From positions 62,001 to 126,000 of the forward strand of contig JAYKXP010000023.1 of NCBI GenBank assembly GCA_037176845.1: a stretch of 64,000 nucleotides of DNA, in the 5' to 3' direction. Of the stretch, positions 1 to 12,011 are shown in pieces. The number at the start of each line of letters is the position of its first letter. Positions within the stretch are counted from its first letter, which is position 1. The position numbers were made by a program, and so were the translations under genes. This stretch comes from Paramarasmius palmivorus (lineage: Eukaryota; Basidiomycota; Agaricomycetes; Agaricales; Marasmiaceae). The notes beneath the pieces are model-generated. The model saw only the letters and a list, made by a program, of their open reading frames with translations. It did not search any database and was not told where the DNA came from.

Positions 1-2585
1 GTTGCCCGGAACAGCACCTACTGTAGGACAAACCTGGTTGGCGATGGTGATGTTCTCGTAACCAGATCCTGACGGGACCAGACCAGAACAATACCCGTTG
101 AGAGTCCGGAACTCGTTAGTGATCAAAGTCTCAAAACCCCATCGGAAAGGCTAAGCATCATTTTCAGCCTCGTTTCAAGCTTGGAAGGAGGGTCCAAACG
201 AACGTTAAGATATGAGATCCACTTTAAACCGCCGACCATCGAAGGTTTAGGAATCATGTAACCTTGCAAACAGGTCAACAGGACCCTCAGGAGCTGACAC
301 ACAGTACTTACCAGCATAAATTGATAATGCGAGAATAGAGAGACCGGCCAGCGATTGCGCAGGTGCTTAAATACAATGATTAGAAATGTCACTGCGAATA
401 ACCTGTTACGACGTACCTTCATTGCGAAAGGCTGCAGCAAGTGCCCTGAACCACCCTTTCATTGTGATGGACACAGTAAAGACGAACAGAAAAGCGACGC
501 TGTTGGAGTAATGAGACGAGAAGCTGATAGAGCATCTGAGTTACTTACAAGAACTGTGATGCTGTTTGCTGTAGTTGAACCATCTCGTATATTAGCACGA
601 GGAAAGATGCCCAATTGCAAAAAGATAATCGGAAGATCAACCAAGAACAGCGCAGCCTGATCAATGAAAGGGTGATGTAACGCGTATTTCATATGTCTAA
701 GGACAATCGGACGCTGCGAGTACAGGGCGGAGATTTCGGCCATGGAGATAAAGGCGGCGAAAAGTAGAGCGCTAGAGTGGTGTGTTAGTCTACACGATAG
801 CATCTGCAGCAAAACCAAAATGCTTACAAAAAAAGTACCCCACCACGAGAGAAATACGCAGAGGTGTTCTTGGGAGTTTCGAAGAATACGGAGCCGACTA
901 TGAGACCGTTGAAAACGTAAGAGCTGGAGTAGGGGTCAGCGATTTCAGGAACAAATTTTAGGTCACTTACAAAGAGTTCAAAGCTGTGGAAAGCCAGCCA
1001 CCTTTCAGCATCTGCAGCCTTCTCAACATGACCGCCTTTGTTTGCATAGCCAAAGAGACTAGATACGGCGAGCTCTTCCTGGTATGGCGCCCATGTTCAG
1101 CTTTCGCGCTTGCCTTGTACGCCTCCCGCAGCTCAGGATGGTCCACAAAGTCTTGTCGGTATGCTTTGACCGCTGCCCGATTGTCTTCTGCGATGTCTGA
1201 TATCCTAAAGTATGCAGCGAACTCCTCGGCGGTACGAGGAACAGAGCTCAGTTGAAGGTCCGCACGAGGGATACGACCATTTGGATCGGTAACAGCAACG
1301 AGGAAATCGGCAGTGGTTTGTCGATTTGCAGGCTCGTAGCCCATACTAATGAAGTAAGACCGGGCTTCGGACGCAGGTCCGAAGTATGCCATCTTGCCTT
1401 CGTAGATTACGCAAACCTGTGAAAACGATATCACTGAAGATGTTCTCAGACGAGTCGAGCAAGACATACCTTGTCGAAAAGCTTATAGAGAGATTCTCCA
1501 GGTTGGTAGAGAGAGACAATGGTCGTCATCCGCGCCAAGTTCGTAAATGTCCTCAAAATTTGGACGTACTCCAGCGCTGTAGAGGAATCTAGTCCACGGG
1601 TGGAGCTACGTCAATTATATTAGTCACCAAGAAAGAAACGAGTGAAGGAATTACTCACTTGTCCCAGGAAACAAGCCTAGGCCTGGTCGCCAGCACTTCG
1701 CAGATTGATACACGCTTTTTCTGACCTCCAGAAATGCCTCTAATGGCGGCATCTCCGACCAACGTATGCCTCACTTCGTTAAGCCCGAACAATGTCAAAA
1801 GCGCGTTGGTAACATCCTCGACATACTCCTCGCGAGTACTACCGAATCGGTCCCTTGGTGCTCTCATCCTGGCAGCAAACTTGATGGTTTGCTCGACCGT
1901 AAGGGTTGGGAAATGAAGGTCGTCTGCACAAGGACATCACAAAGGGCCTTGGGATACGAACGAAACACAAACCTTCTGGGCAGAACAAAACATCTCCACG
2001 AAAACGTGTGCGTATTTCGTTTGGAGCGAAAGAGTGATAATGTACTTCTCCTTCGATGGCATGGTACTCCTCTCTTTGATTGGCCAGTATCTTGAGGAAC
2101 GTTGAACATCCAGCCCCCGGTCGACCGAGAACCACTGTCCAACAACAGTCAGCTGAGTGATAAGAAAAAGATGGTGTATCTCACAAAGCATCTCTCCTGG
2201 TTTCACAGTACCCTCAAAGTCCACGAGAATATCCTTGATAGGTGGATGGCGTAGGTTCTGGATCTTCTCTAACATGACAAACGGGTCGAACAAGGAGCCA
2301 AAGGTAGGCTGATACGAAGACGACGAGCCGAGGCCGACGACCCGCAAGTTCTCAAACATCACTCCAACCTCTCTCGACTTTAGTTCTGCTTCATCTTTCC
2401 TGTATGCAAGGATTAGCGTCCTGCTCGTTATATGAAAAAGGGACAACTTACTTGCGAATGATCTTGGATAGAAGCTCGTTTAAGTTAACTTGTTCACCGG
2501 GGGCAACGCGAAGGGTTGAAGCGGAGGAAATAGAACCTGGTTGTGGCGCGATTTCGCGAATCTCTTGGTGCTCAACGAGAGCCAT
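1..2585 (-). CDS. PDR-type ABC transporter, N-terminal half (partial)
   Basis: Full-size pleiotropic drug resistance (ABCG/PDR) efflux pump; the window holds the first nucleotide-binding domain and first membrane domain, and the rest lies beyond the left edge. The start at 2585 reads MALVEHQEIREIAPQPG. In order I see Walker A GRPGAGCSTFLK (the usual PDR Lys-to-Cys change in NBD1), EDDLHFPTLTVEQT, the signature GISGGQKKRVSI, Walker B with SWDNSTRGLDSST, then the first TMD and the large extracellular loop (YCSGLVPSGSGY) running to base 1. About eight short introns join these exons in frame. One anomaly: around 603-605 an extra base in an A run (T on the coding strand) separates PIIFLQLGI from FLVLIYEMVQL. 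It is either a sequence error or an inactivating frameshift. The family is certain; the substrate (drugs, lipids, terpenoids) is not readable. Confidence 0.9.
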
Positions 2586-3888
2586 GGCGAAGAGGGGACT
2601 TTGAACGAGGGTAAAGTTTGCATCCACTTGCAGACCAACAGTATAAATAACAACGTCCTGGAAAATCGATCCCGGTCGACGGAGCGGTAGAACGGAGATG
2701 CCGCCATGACGAGATAATCGCTCTGTAGTTCACGGTGTACAGCACGACAGCTTTTTGCCATCTATGATTCCTCTCCGAGCACAGATAATCCGCGGTTGGT
2801 AAGTCGATCACAAGATGAAGGCGCCGATATGTTTGCGTGTCGAATCATATGAAAAAAAATCGGCAGATGAGTCAGGATCCTCAATCCCTCTGCGAGGCCC
2901 AATATTGAAATTGCGTATCTGCTCCCGACCCATACACTGCTTCAAATCTAGTAGCTAGCACTCGGGCCGGTGTCAAATAAGGCTTAGGAAAGACACTGGA
3001 GGTGGAAAGGCGCGTCTATCCGAGCCACGAAGTTACGTAATCGAGGAACGATGGGGAACACCTGTAGGCTTCGGCTACATGCAGAGCTTCTAGGAGTCAC
3101 AGAAGTGCCTTGACAATGGATATGGTCTAGGGAGGACGGAAAAATATCAGAAATGTTGAGTAGAAGAGAAATCTATAGACCGTACACCAGTGTATATCGT
3201 GAGGTTTTGCAGTGGGAACATTGGTGCGCAATATATAACCACGATAGGAGAAAGAGCCTGTCGCGTTCAGAACATGCCGCCTGCTTGTCTGAAAAGGGAT
3301 GTGTGTAGAAATGCATGAGTCGAGTAAAATCGGGCGAAGACCGCATGTCCATTGCAGCTGGGAGTAGAAACCGACTCTGGGCATACCCCGAAGGTTTGGA
3401 CACGGTGAGCCCATGGCTATAAATTATACGTGAGAATAGGAAAGGTGTAATAAAAAGAGGTAGACGTACAAGTCCAATCCAACTGCTTTCCTTTCCACCC
3501 TTTAGGCCGGGACTAGCTCCACGACTCCGCTCGGGCTCCATGTTAATCAGACAGCGCACTCTTCTTCCAAAATCCAGGTCCTAGGTCTGGCTCTCCGTAG
3601 TAGCGGTCGCAGTGTTGCACGATGGGGTTCAAAAGAGTGGTTTTCGGTCCTTTATCCATGGGTGACGACGCGTTGTAACTTTTAAAGTGGTGAAAATAAC
3701 TATCCTCGCATCACAGAAATGAGTCTAGTGGTATGCCACTGTGTCGAGTTGGAATAGATGCAAGGCGTGGCATGAATCATGGTGGAAAGAGGAAAAGGAC
3801 GATGCATTCGCGATGCATTTGACGCCAAGGCGCCAATCTTTTTTCACGCAAGCCAGCGGCTTCGGAGTTCGAGGAAGAGCACTCACTC
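2586..3888. other. Intergenic, no supported gene
   Basis: Upstream region of the ABC transporter and downstream region of the dehydrogenase. Open frames on the minus strand around 3127-3559 show no recognisable motif, no consistent exon structure and no domain. Nothing else is seen. Confidence 0.5.
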
Positions 3889-5160
3889 TCAGTACGTATT
3901 GAACACATTGTCTATGGAATTGAACATTTTGGAATTTAAAATGGGGTAGCAGTCATCGGTATACAGGTTTGAACTATACAGAACTACGCCGCCAGATTGA
4001 CCAAATTGAAGCCCCCCATCTACTCGAATAGTGATCCCATTTGTATAAGTTCCACCAGCAGACGATAAGTACAGTTGCAACCGCCGCTATTTCTTCTTCC
4101 CTGTGGATTACCGTTGCGTTAGCACCGAAGCCAAGTGAGCTATCCGGTATATATCCACTCACCTTCCATGCCGTTTCACTGGCGATGCGTTCACGTTTCC
4201 AGGGAAGGGTTTCTTCATCATCTTGTCCAATACTTCCGGCGGGCCGCCCAATTGAGAAGGAAAGGGACCTGGCGCAATTCCATTGACGCGAACGGGAATC
4301 TCATGCAACGCAAACTCAGTAGCGAGAAGAGCTGTCATATGGTCAGAGCAGCTTTCGTTGAGCCGTATGCGATCTTTTGGGGGAGTCTAATGTCAGCCCA
4401 TGTGAAGAATTTCGAACGGGAAGACGCACCGCTGATAATGAGGTTCGCAGGGTCCCTGCGATACTCGAGATGTTGATGACACTGCTCGTTTCACCATCGC
4501 CTCTCGTACGAGCTCCCTTTTCCAGAAGTGGCAAAAAGGCCGTTGTGACGAAGAAGGGTGAGATAGAGTTGAGTGTATAGACATCTTGCCACTCGTTGAA
4601 TTGCTGCTGACTGAAAAGGGCGTGGCCGAGGTTTTTGTTCTCTGGAGCATCCTTATCGACAATGAAAAGAGAACGAGGACCGGTGTGTCCTGCACTGATT
4701 CGTATACGTGACTTATGGACCATGAAATTAAGGGTAAACAAGCTTACTTGTTTACCAGGATATCCAACTTTCCTTCAGCTTCCTCAATGACCTTCACACC
4801 GTCTGTGATTGATTCCTTGTTTGTCACATCCATTGGAAGGCTAAAGTAATACCGATATCAGGGCACGTTCCATGAAAATCGGAGAAGAGACAGAATACGA
4901 ATACGCACGCAACGAGACCTGGATTCTTCTCGACAGCTTCTTTGAGTACGTCTTCACGTCGGCCAGTGATATAGACTTTGGCACCATTGGCTACGAATCC
5001 TCGAGCCATCATGAGTCCACTATAAGGCTTATTAGACTCGATGCGGAAAATAAGGAAAGGAGAAGACGTACAGTCCAGTACCACCGCCAGTAACGAGTGC
5101 AACCCTTCCTTGTAGGTTGGCCCAGTTTGCTGCATACAAGATCGAGCTTTGGTTAACCAT
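3889..5160 (-). pseudogene. Short-chain dehydrogenase/reductase, frame-disrupted
   Basis: Classical SDR (Rossmann NAD(P)H oxidoreductase), read from the start MVNQSSILYAANWANLQGRV at 5160. Visible motifs in order: cofactor loop TGGGTGLG, RREDVL, NNAG rebuilt across an intron (LVNNAGHTGPRSL), INISSIAG, the catalytic IAYGSTKAAL (Tyr-x3-Lys), VRVNGIAPGPFPSQL and a C-terminal TYTNGITIRVDGG. Two single-base frame breaks were found. Near 4337-4345 the frame ALT cannot continue into MTALLATEFAL without one added base. Near 4078-4084 one extra base separates EEEIAAV from QLYLSSAGG. Neither lies at a usable splice site. The copy is therefore either decaying or affected by sequence errors. Substrate unknown. 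The end at 3889 is the first stop in the last frame, and the real C-terminus may be shorter. Confidence 0.75.
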
Positions 5161-5455
5161 TTCCGATTCTTCTGTTTCTTTCTTGGAACGAGAAGGCTTT
5201 CTTGTTTTCGTTGGTGAAGAACCTCGAAGAACCACGCTCCCCTTTATAGCGGTCCAGCTACGACTCTTTGCAGGGCTGACCGAGCACTCTTCATCGCCGT
5301 GAATTCGGGATATGAGTAAAGGCAAGATTAGGAATCAAAGGCTTGAAGTGCAGGAACAATGGCCTGTCCATGGCTCCGAGGTAGAGGGAAACATCGTGGT
5401 TTGGTAGTCGTTCCACGGAAAGCCGGATAGAGCACCATTGAGGTCGACTCAACGC

Positions 5456-5480
5456 TGACTGATATCTCCGTTTGGTATGT
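5456..5480. repeat. 25-bp direct repeat, copy 1
   Basis: TGACTGATATCTCCGTTTGG followed by TATGT occurs exactly here and again at 7782-7806, in the same orientation, flanking the 5681-7006 membrane-protein gene. Sequences on either side of the two copies do not match. Confidence 0.8.
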
Positions 5481-5680
5481 AATCCAACATTCTCTGATCT
5501 AGGGCTTCCGATTCTCGAGACCTCATTTGTAAGTATCGGAAAGACAGTTCATCCATTTGTATATTATACATGTGGTGCTCTACACTTCATGCCCACGTCC
5601 GCTCCTAATTTGTAGTCCAATCTCGCTTTCAGTCGGCTTCACAGCTTCACCGGCGGTACTTCTCCTACACAGCAACCCTC

Positions 5681-7006
5681 TCAATAAGCCACTTCCTGCA
5701 GCGAGTATATCCTGTCATAATAACGTGTAAGCTTCAGATGCTCGCTCAGTGCCCAGTAAACTCACCCTCTGCGTCCCAAAAATCAAAACCCCCGACACCG
5801 GTACTAGAAATGGTGAGATCATAACATATATCGAGGGGAAAAGACCTACGTATAGCGAAGGCCAGATCATACGCCATCCCTGGGCTCTCTTTGCCTGCAT
5901 TGAGCACATACACAATCGAGACCCTGTCGTTGATGACTTGAGAATCAGCGAGATAACGGGAGCCGGCTGCACATACAGGATAGCTAACAACCCCAAACCA
6001 CTGAAAACAATCAAACGAACAAGCAGGATACGATCACTTCGCCCATCTCGGTAGCTCATCATCTCAGCGCGGGACCTCTTGATACGTATGATCAGGGATA
6101 CTGCCGAGACCTATCATTGGAATAGCCCTGGGAATGACCACAAAGAGAAACATACCTAAGGTAGTAAGCACGCCGAGTGCAAGTAGTACTGTGACTGAGT
6201 AGAATAGCCGTACTCTATAGGCACATGCTATAATTGTGAAGGTAGCTTGAGATATCTCAGACTTACATGACAGGATAATCGATGATACAATATGGATCTG
6301 CCTCTGGTCGTATGAGCACCAGGCTCGGTTTCGTCGCACCAACCTAGAGAACGCAGTGAGTGTCTAGCCAATAGGGACAAGGACTCACTCACATAAAAAC
6401 AGAAGACCAGAAGGCTAGCCCAAAACATGTACGGGAATGATAACAGCTAGAAAACGAGAAAGGTTACCAATAGTCATTACGAAAATAAAATAAACGAACC
6501 AGAAGCTGGGCTGTACGTTCCGACATCTTCAGCACCCGAAATCTCGACCACATCTAGCCGTTAACCGCTTCAGTTTCCTTTCACACACGAAAGCCGTCCT
6601 TACTTCACCTCCAACAGTAGAGCCAACGTAGTTGCTGCAGTTCTGAGCGAGATTACGTTGTCATGATTGCTCGAAAACACAAGACGGACACCCACGTAGG
6701 AGGGCAAGCATAGATCAACGCAGCCTGCGTCAGACAGAGCCCATGAGGCGGATGCCTGTTGAACTGCTGTCCCGATATCAAGAGAATTCCGAACGAAAAG
6801 CTTGACATGACCCAGGATATACAGAAACTGTACCATGCTCGGCTCCGATGAACGTTTGTAGAAAGGAAGGCGATGATAAGGAGAAGAAGCATCCCAAGTC
6901 CACCTAGGAGCTCCAGAGAGAGGAATACCGCTGTCGTCGAGACCTGAAAACCCATCGAAATCAGCAATGTGGACTGAGTTGAGAGAACAATGCAACGCAC
7001 CTTCAC
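5681..7006 (-). CDS. Seven-helix integral membrane protein (GPCR-like fold)
   Basis: Multi-exon membrane protein unrelated to the array downstream. The first exon is only MK, followed by VSTTAVFLSLELLGGLG. Then come several hydrophobic helices (SRAWYSFCISWVMSSFSFGILLISGQ, LCLTQAALIYACPP joined over an intron to TTAATTLALLLE, FPYMFWASLLVFCFY). A loop carries VGATKPSLVLIRPEADPYCIID, and the last helices are VRLFYSVTVLLALGVLTTLG, ILLVRLIVFSGLGLLAILY and VPVSGVLIFGTQR, with a short tail ending YSLQEVAY at 5681. The arrangement resembles unnamed basidiomycete seven-helix proteins; a receptor role would be inference only. The intron positions between 6100 and 6250 are not fully resolved. It is flanked by two copies of a 25-base direct repeat. 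Confidence 0.6.
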
Positions 7007-7009
7007 ATC

Positions 7010-9101
7010 TGGGTGAACATTTATATATACTCATCAGGGACAGCAGATGATCCTAACACCACATCACAGCCGCGAACAGATGAGGACTTATGGTGGAACT
7101 TAACAGGTACCTCTCGATCGAGAATCCGTCGATGTAAAGGCCAATGGGCCTCCAGAATTGGTCATCACCTTTATCACCGAGTCACGAACGTTTATGGCCT
7201 CTGGCATCTGCTGATAGTTGTGGGGGCTTGTACCGGTGTAGGGAGTAGTTTGGTCTTCGGGGCTGCAACCGTTATTGTTCAAGCTATGGCATTGAAGAAC
7301 GAGTGCAAGCAAGTGGCATAAGAGTCGAAAAAGTCGGCTTTCATTGAATTTTCATGGTAGTTGAGAGTTCTCGGCATTCGCAATACCAGTAGCATTTCCA
7401 GCTACTCTTGACAGGATCATGATCTTGTAGAAGCTTCCTGTTCGTCTGTTCCTCATTATCAAGTACAGGGTGAATGCATAAGGCGGGGAACGTACCGATA
7501 TGTACGTACCCAGACATCACCAACCGCCTCCTTCAGATCAAAACATTACAGCTATCCACCGCGACCTTTAATCAGTATCAACAATGCTTACCTCCGGGAC
7601 AGAAATTCGACATCGGAAATACGACTGCTTGGAATTTGGCACTCAAGCACTATTGTAAGGTCCAAGTATAAGTCAACGTAGGTTACCCTATATGGGTTGA
7701 ATTGGAGGCAGCGGGGAAAGCACGAACTGCTGGAGAAGAAGAAAGCTTGGCGCGCTATTTGAGGGAAAAAAAAAAAACACATGACTGATATCTCCGTTTG
7801 GTATGTGTGCCTGGCACGGTTATTAGTATCGATCTGGAGATAGTACACCATCTGATGAGAGGGGTTGGGCCTCTGCGAGGCGGAAGCTGAACCTTTAGTC
7901 CACAGTCTCGTATATTGAGCTATCCTAGTATACAACAAAATACTTGGAATTCACGAAAATAACCGGTAGCAATCAACCCATGCTGACGCCGCCGAGCGGT
8001 GAGTAAGGGCCATGCTATAGGTTTTAACAATCAGGATATTAGATATTAGAAATCCGCTATGAACTAACACGATCAGCAGGTGAATGAGCTATTGCCGTAG
8101 CAAGAATTCAAAAAGAAAGCGCATCACATATACATATGTGTGTAGGAGCGCAGAACTGTTTTCGGCGGTATGATCAGATTCATATTGTAGACTGGCATAG
8201 ATATAGGCTGTCGCATACCGCCTCGCGAGCTTCAAATGTCAGTCGCATTGCTTGGATATGAATGAGATGTGGTTGCCAAGATTTGAAGGGTCTTCACTTG
8301 CATGACTGCGCGTAAAAACGCGGTAGCGGAATTGGATAATCTACGAGTAGAGTCGTTTTACGTTCAATGCTGGGTGTTAATCATTAATGTTTCTGTACCT
8401 GAGAAAAAGGGATGCCAAACGGTCAGGCTGACTCCTTGATCTCAAATGAGAATACACACCTGTCATCCGGCAACACATATCCCATTCAAAGTCAACCTTT
8501 ACTCATCAAGATCGTGACACGTAGATTGTAAACACGATAGAAGTTCAAGTTTCAAACCCTACAGGCAGTCATGATTAGAAGATATCATGTCAAAAAAACA
8601 ATGGCAAGTACACACCGGTGGTCTAGTGCGAAAGTAGGCCAGAACAATATGTGAGATATAAGTAGGTGATTTTAGCTCGCGACAACGACTTAATACGCTT
8701 GATGAATCATGAATGAAGAATGGGTGCAAGAAAGGATACTATTCAGAAGAATGGATGCTGCGCAATGAGGATAGTGAAGGAATCGACATGATCATTGTCA
8801 AGGACAAGGGGAAGTGAATTACATAATTATTTGCATATGTTAGGATCCAGACCGAAATCCATGTTGTCCTAGAAGAGCTAAACCTAAAGGTTCAGCAATA
8901 AAGAACTACACAGAACGACAACTGGCGAAGAAAACTTATTATGAGGTACCAGGACGACCTTTAAGGTTAACCACTACGCCTTGTCTTTCCCAATTTGGCA
9001 GGTTGGCCGCAATTCGAGTGACGCAATTAATTACGTAGTATGAGGAGAAAAGTCAAAATAGATAGATAGATAGATTACCCCGCGATGACTGAACATGTAC
9101 T
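7010..9101. other. Intergenic, no supported gene
   Basis: About 2 kb with only short, unconvincing frames. It holds the second 25-bp repeat copy, a poly-A run just before it, and a short GATA microsatellite near 9059-9075. Confidence 0.5.
7782..7806. repeat. 25-bp direct repeat, copy 2
   Basis: Exact copy of 5456-5480. It is preceded by a run of A residues at about 7766-7777. Confidence 0.8.
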
Positions 9102-10655
9102 TTAAACACTGTCTTCGCCTTTCCTCTCATCTTGGACTGATTCTTGGGCAACCGTGTTAATCGAACAGACTAGAGCCTGAGGGCTGGTGTTTTTCGTCTG
9201 TCGAATCGGCCGACTATCGAACCGAATGTCAGAGACAGCTTCTCGTACGCTTTCGATATTATTGCCGAGTTTGGCACGGACTAGGATCAAGGTAGGAGCA
9301 ATTCCCTGTGTGTCACGCTAGTCAGCCATGTCCTCGCATTATTTTCAACACGCACCGCGCTCAAAGTTGCAAGTACATATATATCAAATGGCATATTGTT
9401 GGCCGTTGACAAGTTGTTCGCTAGTAAAGCTGCAACGCTAAACAGAGGATAGAGTAAACCAGACTCTAGTCTATCCTCAAATTAGCATGGTACTTTAGCA
9501 CACAGACACTGAGACGACGTACATGAGCCTGGATACTGCTCGAATGAACCTGTCGCTGAGAAAGGCACCATAATCGCGCACGATCTGTCGCTGAATCCAC
9601 CATATACGCCCCGCTATATGCAAGTACTGCCGGTCAGTCCCCAGGATGACACATATGAACCCAAGCTAATCGGTCACTCACCGGTCAGAAGAGTGAGTAT
9701 AAGGTTATTGGTGGCGCTGGCGATATTGTATGAAAAACTAATGATTATTCCCGCATCATACAGTGCTTTATTCCCTGTTTTCTGGCTGACATCAATCGAC
9801 CTCATTACGAGACCCGCGATTGCGAGACCTGAACCATCCATTGAGTATGGGCGAATCGTGTCGGAACAGAAGTCAAGGAGCGCACCGTTTATTAGCACGG
9901 AAACCAATATTAAGGGTATGGCGACTCGTTTGTCTGAGTCCCATATGATATAGCAACGGTGAATCTGTAGTAACAGTGAGCAGGAAAAACCTGTGTTTTC
10001 GAGGAGCGATACGGACAAACATGCATTCTGCCATGACGCTTTTCATGTCCAGAGGTAGATGAGTACAGCAAGGGGTATATCCTGTGTTGACTTTTTAACA
10101 TACTTTAAGAGGATTGGTATCAAATAGTGAGTATGCTAGGAGGGGGGAGCCGGGGAGAGTAACATGTTAGCCCGATGTCACTATACTGAGATTTTGATAT
10201 ACTATATGATTGTTTTCTCAGCGCTGGGCCGGACGACTGGCCCAAAATCTCCGGTTCATTACTGCTGTGAACGCACGGGTAGAGAAGTGAACGAGATTGA
10301 CAGTGTACTCCATGACGAATATCGTGGACAACACGAAGAAGAACGATCGTCAATGCCATGTACAGACTGGTGTCGACCGTTTCGCTAGGTCGCCGGCTTC
10401 GCATCATGTAGAGATAGGATCCAAAAAGCAGGATGTAAAAACCTGAACGGAAGTAGTTAAGCAGCGCCCTGAACAATACGAGTAGCTGATGAGTCCATAC
10501 CGTATACGGCATACATGAGCTAGTCATGAAGTCAGCTCTCCGGAAAGGTGATGTTCAAAAGAGACACACCGATAAGGTGCCGCAAGAAACACGATAGTAT
10601 GTCCAACGGTTATGGTCGATGCCAGCGCCGTGGGAATTGTAGAGTTCGACGACAT
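9102..10655 (-). pseudogene. 7TM membrane protein family, copy A (disrupted)
   Basis: First member of the seven-copy array. The start MSSNSTIPTALAS is at 10655. Recognisable segments in order: GFYILLFGSYLYMMRSRRPSE, FVLSTIFVMEYTVNLV, IHRCYIIWDSDKRVAIPLIL, ASATNNLILTLLT, AGRIWWIQRQIV, LESGLLYPLFSVAALL and the tail GIAPTLILVRAKLGNN ending at 9102. Frame is lost at about 10338-10342 (TIVLL versus FVLSTIF) and again near 10258-10262 before GDFGP, each consistent with one extra base. The short exon near 10090-10140 also fails to join in phase. The C-terminal two thirds read cleanly. Function of the family is unknown; seven hydrophobic segments imply a membrane receptor- or channel-like protein. 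Confidence 0.7.
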
Positions 10656-12011
10656 TGTTAAGGTTAGAATTTGAAGAGCCCACGCCAGTAGAGAGGTTTT
10701 TATATTGCAGAGAAGTTCGAAGCGATCCTTAAGCGAGGCGCTCGCCGCTCAAGGTTTGAATTGTAAGTTGTGTCGCGCGTCTTCGCTGTTGGGCTCGGAT
10801 GATCTCACCATGTACACATTCTACGGTGAAAATAGGTAACAGTTTAGCCATCGGCCAGAAATTTGAAACATCCCACCAACATTAAGAGCCATTTAAACAT
10901 GATCAAGATGTGTGATGGTGTGTGATAGGCTAGGAATTGCGATGCTGCTGTTCAATCAACAGAGCATGGATGGTACGTGTCTGGAGAGTCTAACAGATGT
11001 TATAAAACAATTCAAACTTGTCATTTAGAAAAGAGAAAGCGGCTTAGCTCGTTATAGCACACACCGGTGACAGTGTATTAGCGTCGATAATTATCCACGA
11101 GAAGAAGCGCTGATCGCTCACCTCTGATGATCAGGATTCTTCATTATATCCTAGTCCTTGCCATCTGTAGCACCTCTGATACATCCCGGCAGCTGTCCTA
11201 TATGAAAAATTGATTCGGTCTTCACTGGGACAGTGAATTTCCTGCAGAGTTGGGTGTCGGTACTGTGTCTGAGTGCGGGGCCTGGAGTCTTGCTTCTCGA
11301 AAAGTGGTGAACGCAAAAGTGCTTCTGTTATTTTCAAGATTTATTATATATAAACATGAAAGGATAAGCGCACTCGTGTGAGCTGAAAGGCTCCTGCCAT
11401 ACTCATCGTTCTCGTTCTCCTTGCATATTGCCCCGCAAATTCAAAGCTCGTAAAATAGATGGCCCCACGCCAGGAAAAAAATTGACTGGTACCAAACCCT
11501 ATGTTGGTAGTCTGGCAGGGGTTCGTATCACGGATCTTAGGAAGACAGGGCCTTGATCAATCCATGCCTCTCACCTCTGTACTTTCGTGGTCGTCGACAT
11601 CGTTCATCCACTATGCGCTGGCGGTTGCAGGTGCCGCCAACTGCCTGACTCACCAATGGATACAACTCCTCGGCGCCACCTAGCGGCCCTTATTTGCCAT
11701 GCACTCCATTTATCGAAGTTTTCGTACAGGAGTAGAGGGCAGAGAAGCAGAGATTGGTAGAAGGTTGATTCGGTCGTGGTGGATAGGTAAAGTTCCGAAT
11801 TACCCATTTAGGGTTTATAGCCGACGAAATGCTTCCCATACGGTATTTAGTCTGTTCCAGAGTCTACAATTACCAGAAGATCGATACAAGATTTTTCAGC
11901 TACAGATATTACTAAAATAAAAACGATTCTGAGAATACAAAGACATTTGAGGGCTTGAGTCCCATCGCTACCAGAATGCTTACAAGTGGGGGGCCTAGTA
12001 CCTGTTCTGAA
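10656..12011. other. Intergenic, no supported gene
   Basis: Spacer between copies A and B of the 7TM array. Open frames here are short and share no segment with the family. Nothing else is seen. Confidence 0.45.

Noticed and set aside
3127..3559. Overlapping minus-strand frames upstream of the ABC gene
   Set aside because: Two frames cover the same bases and neither shows motifs or splice-compatible extension.
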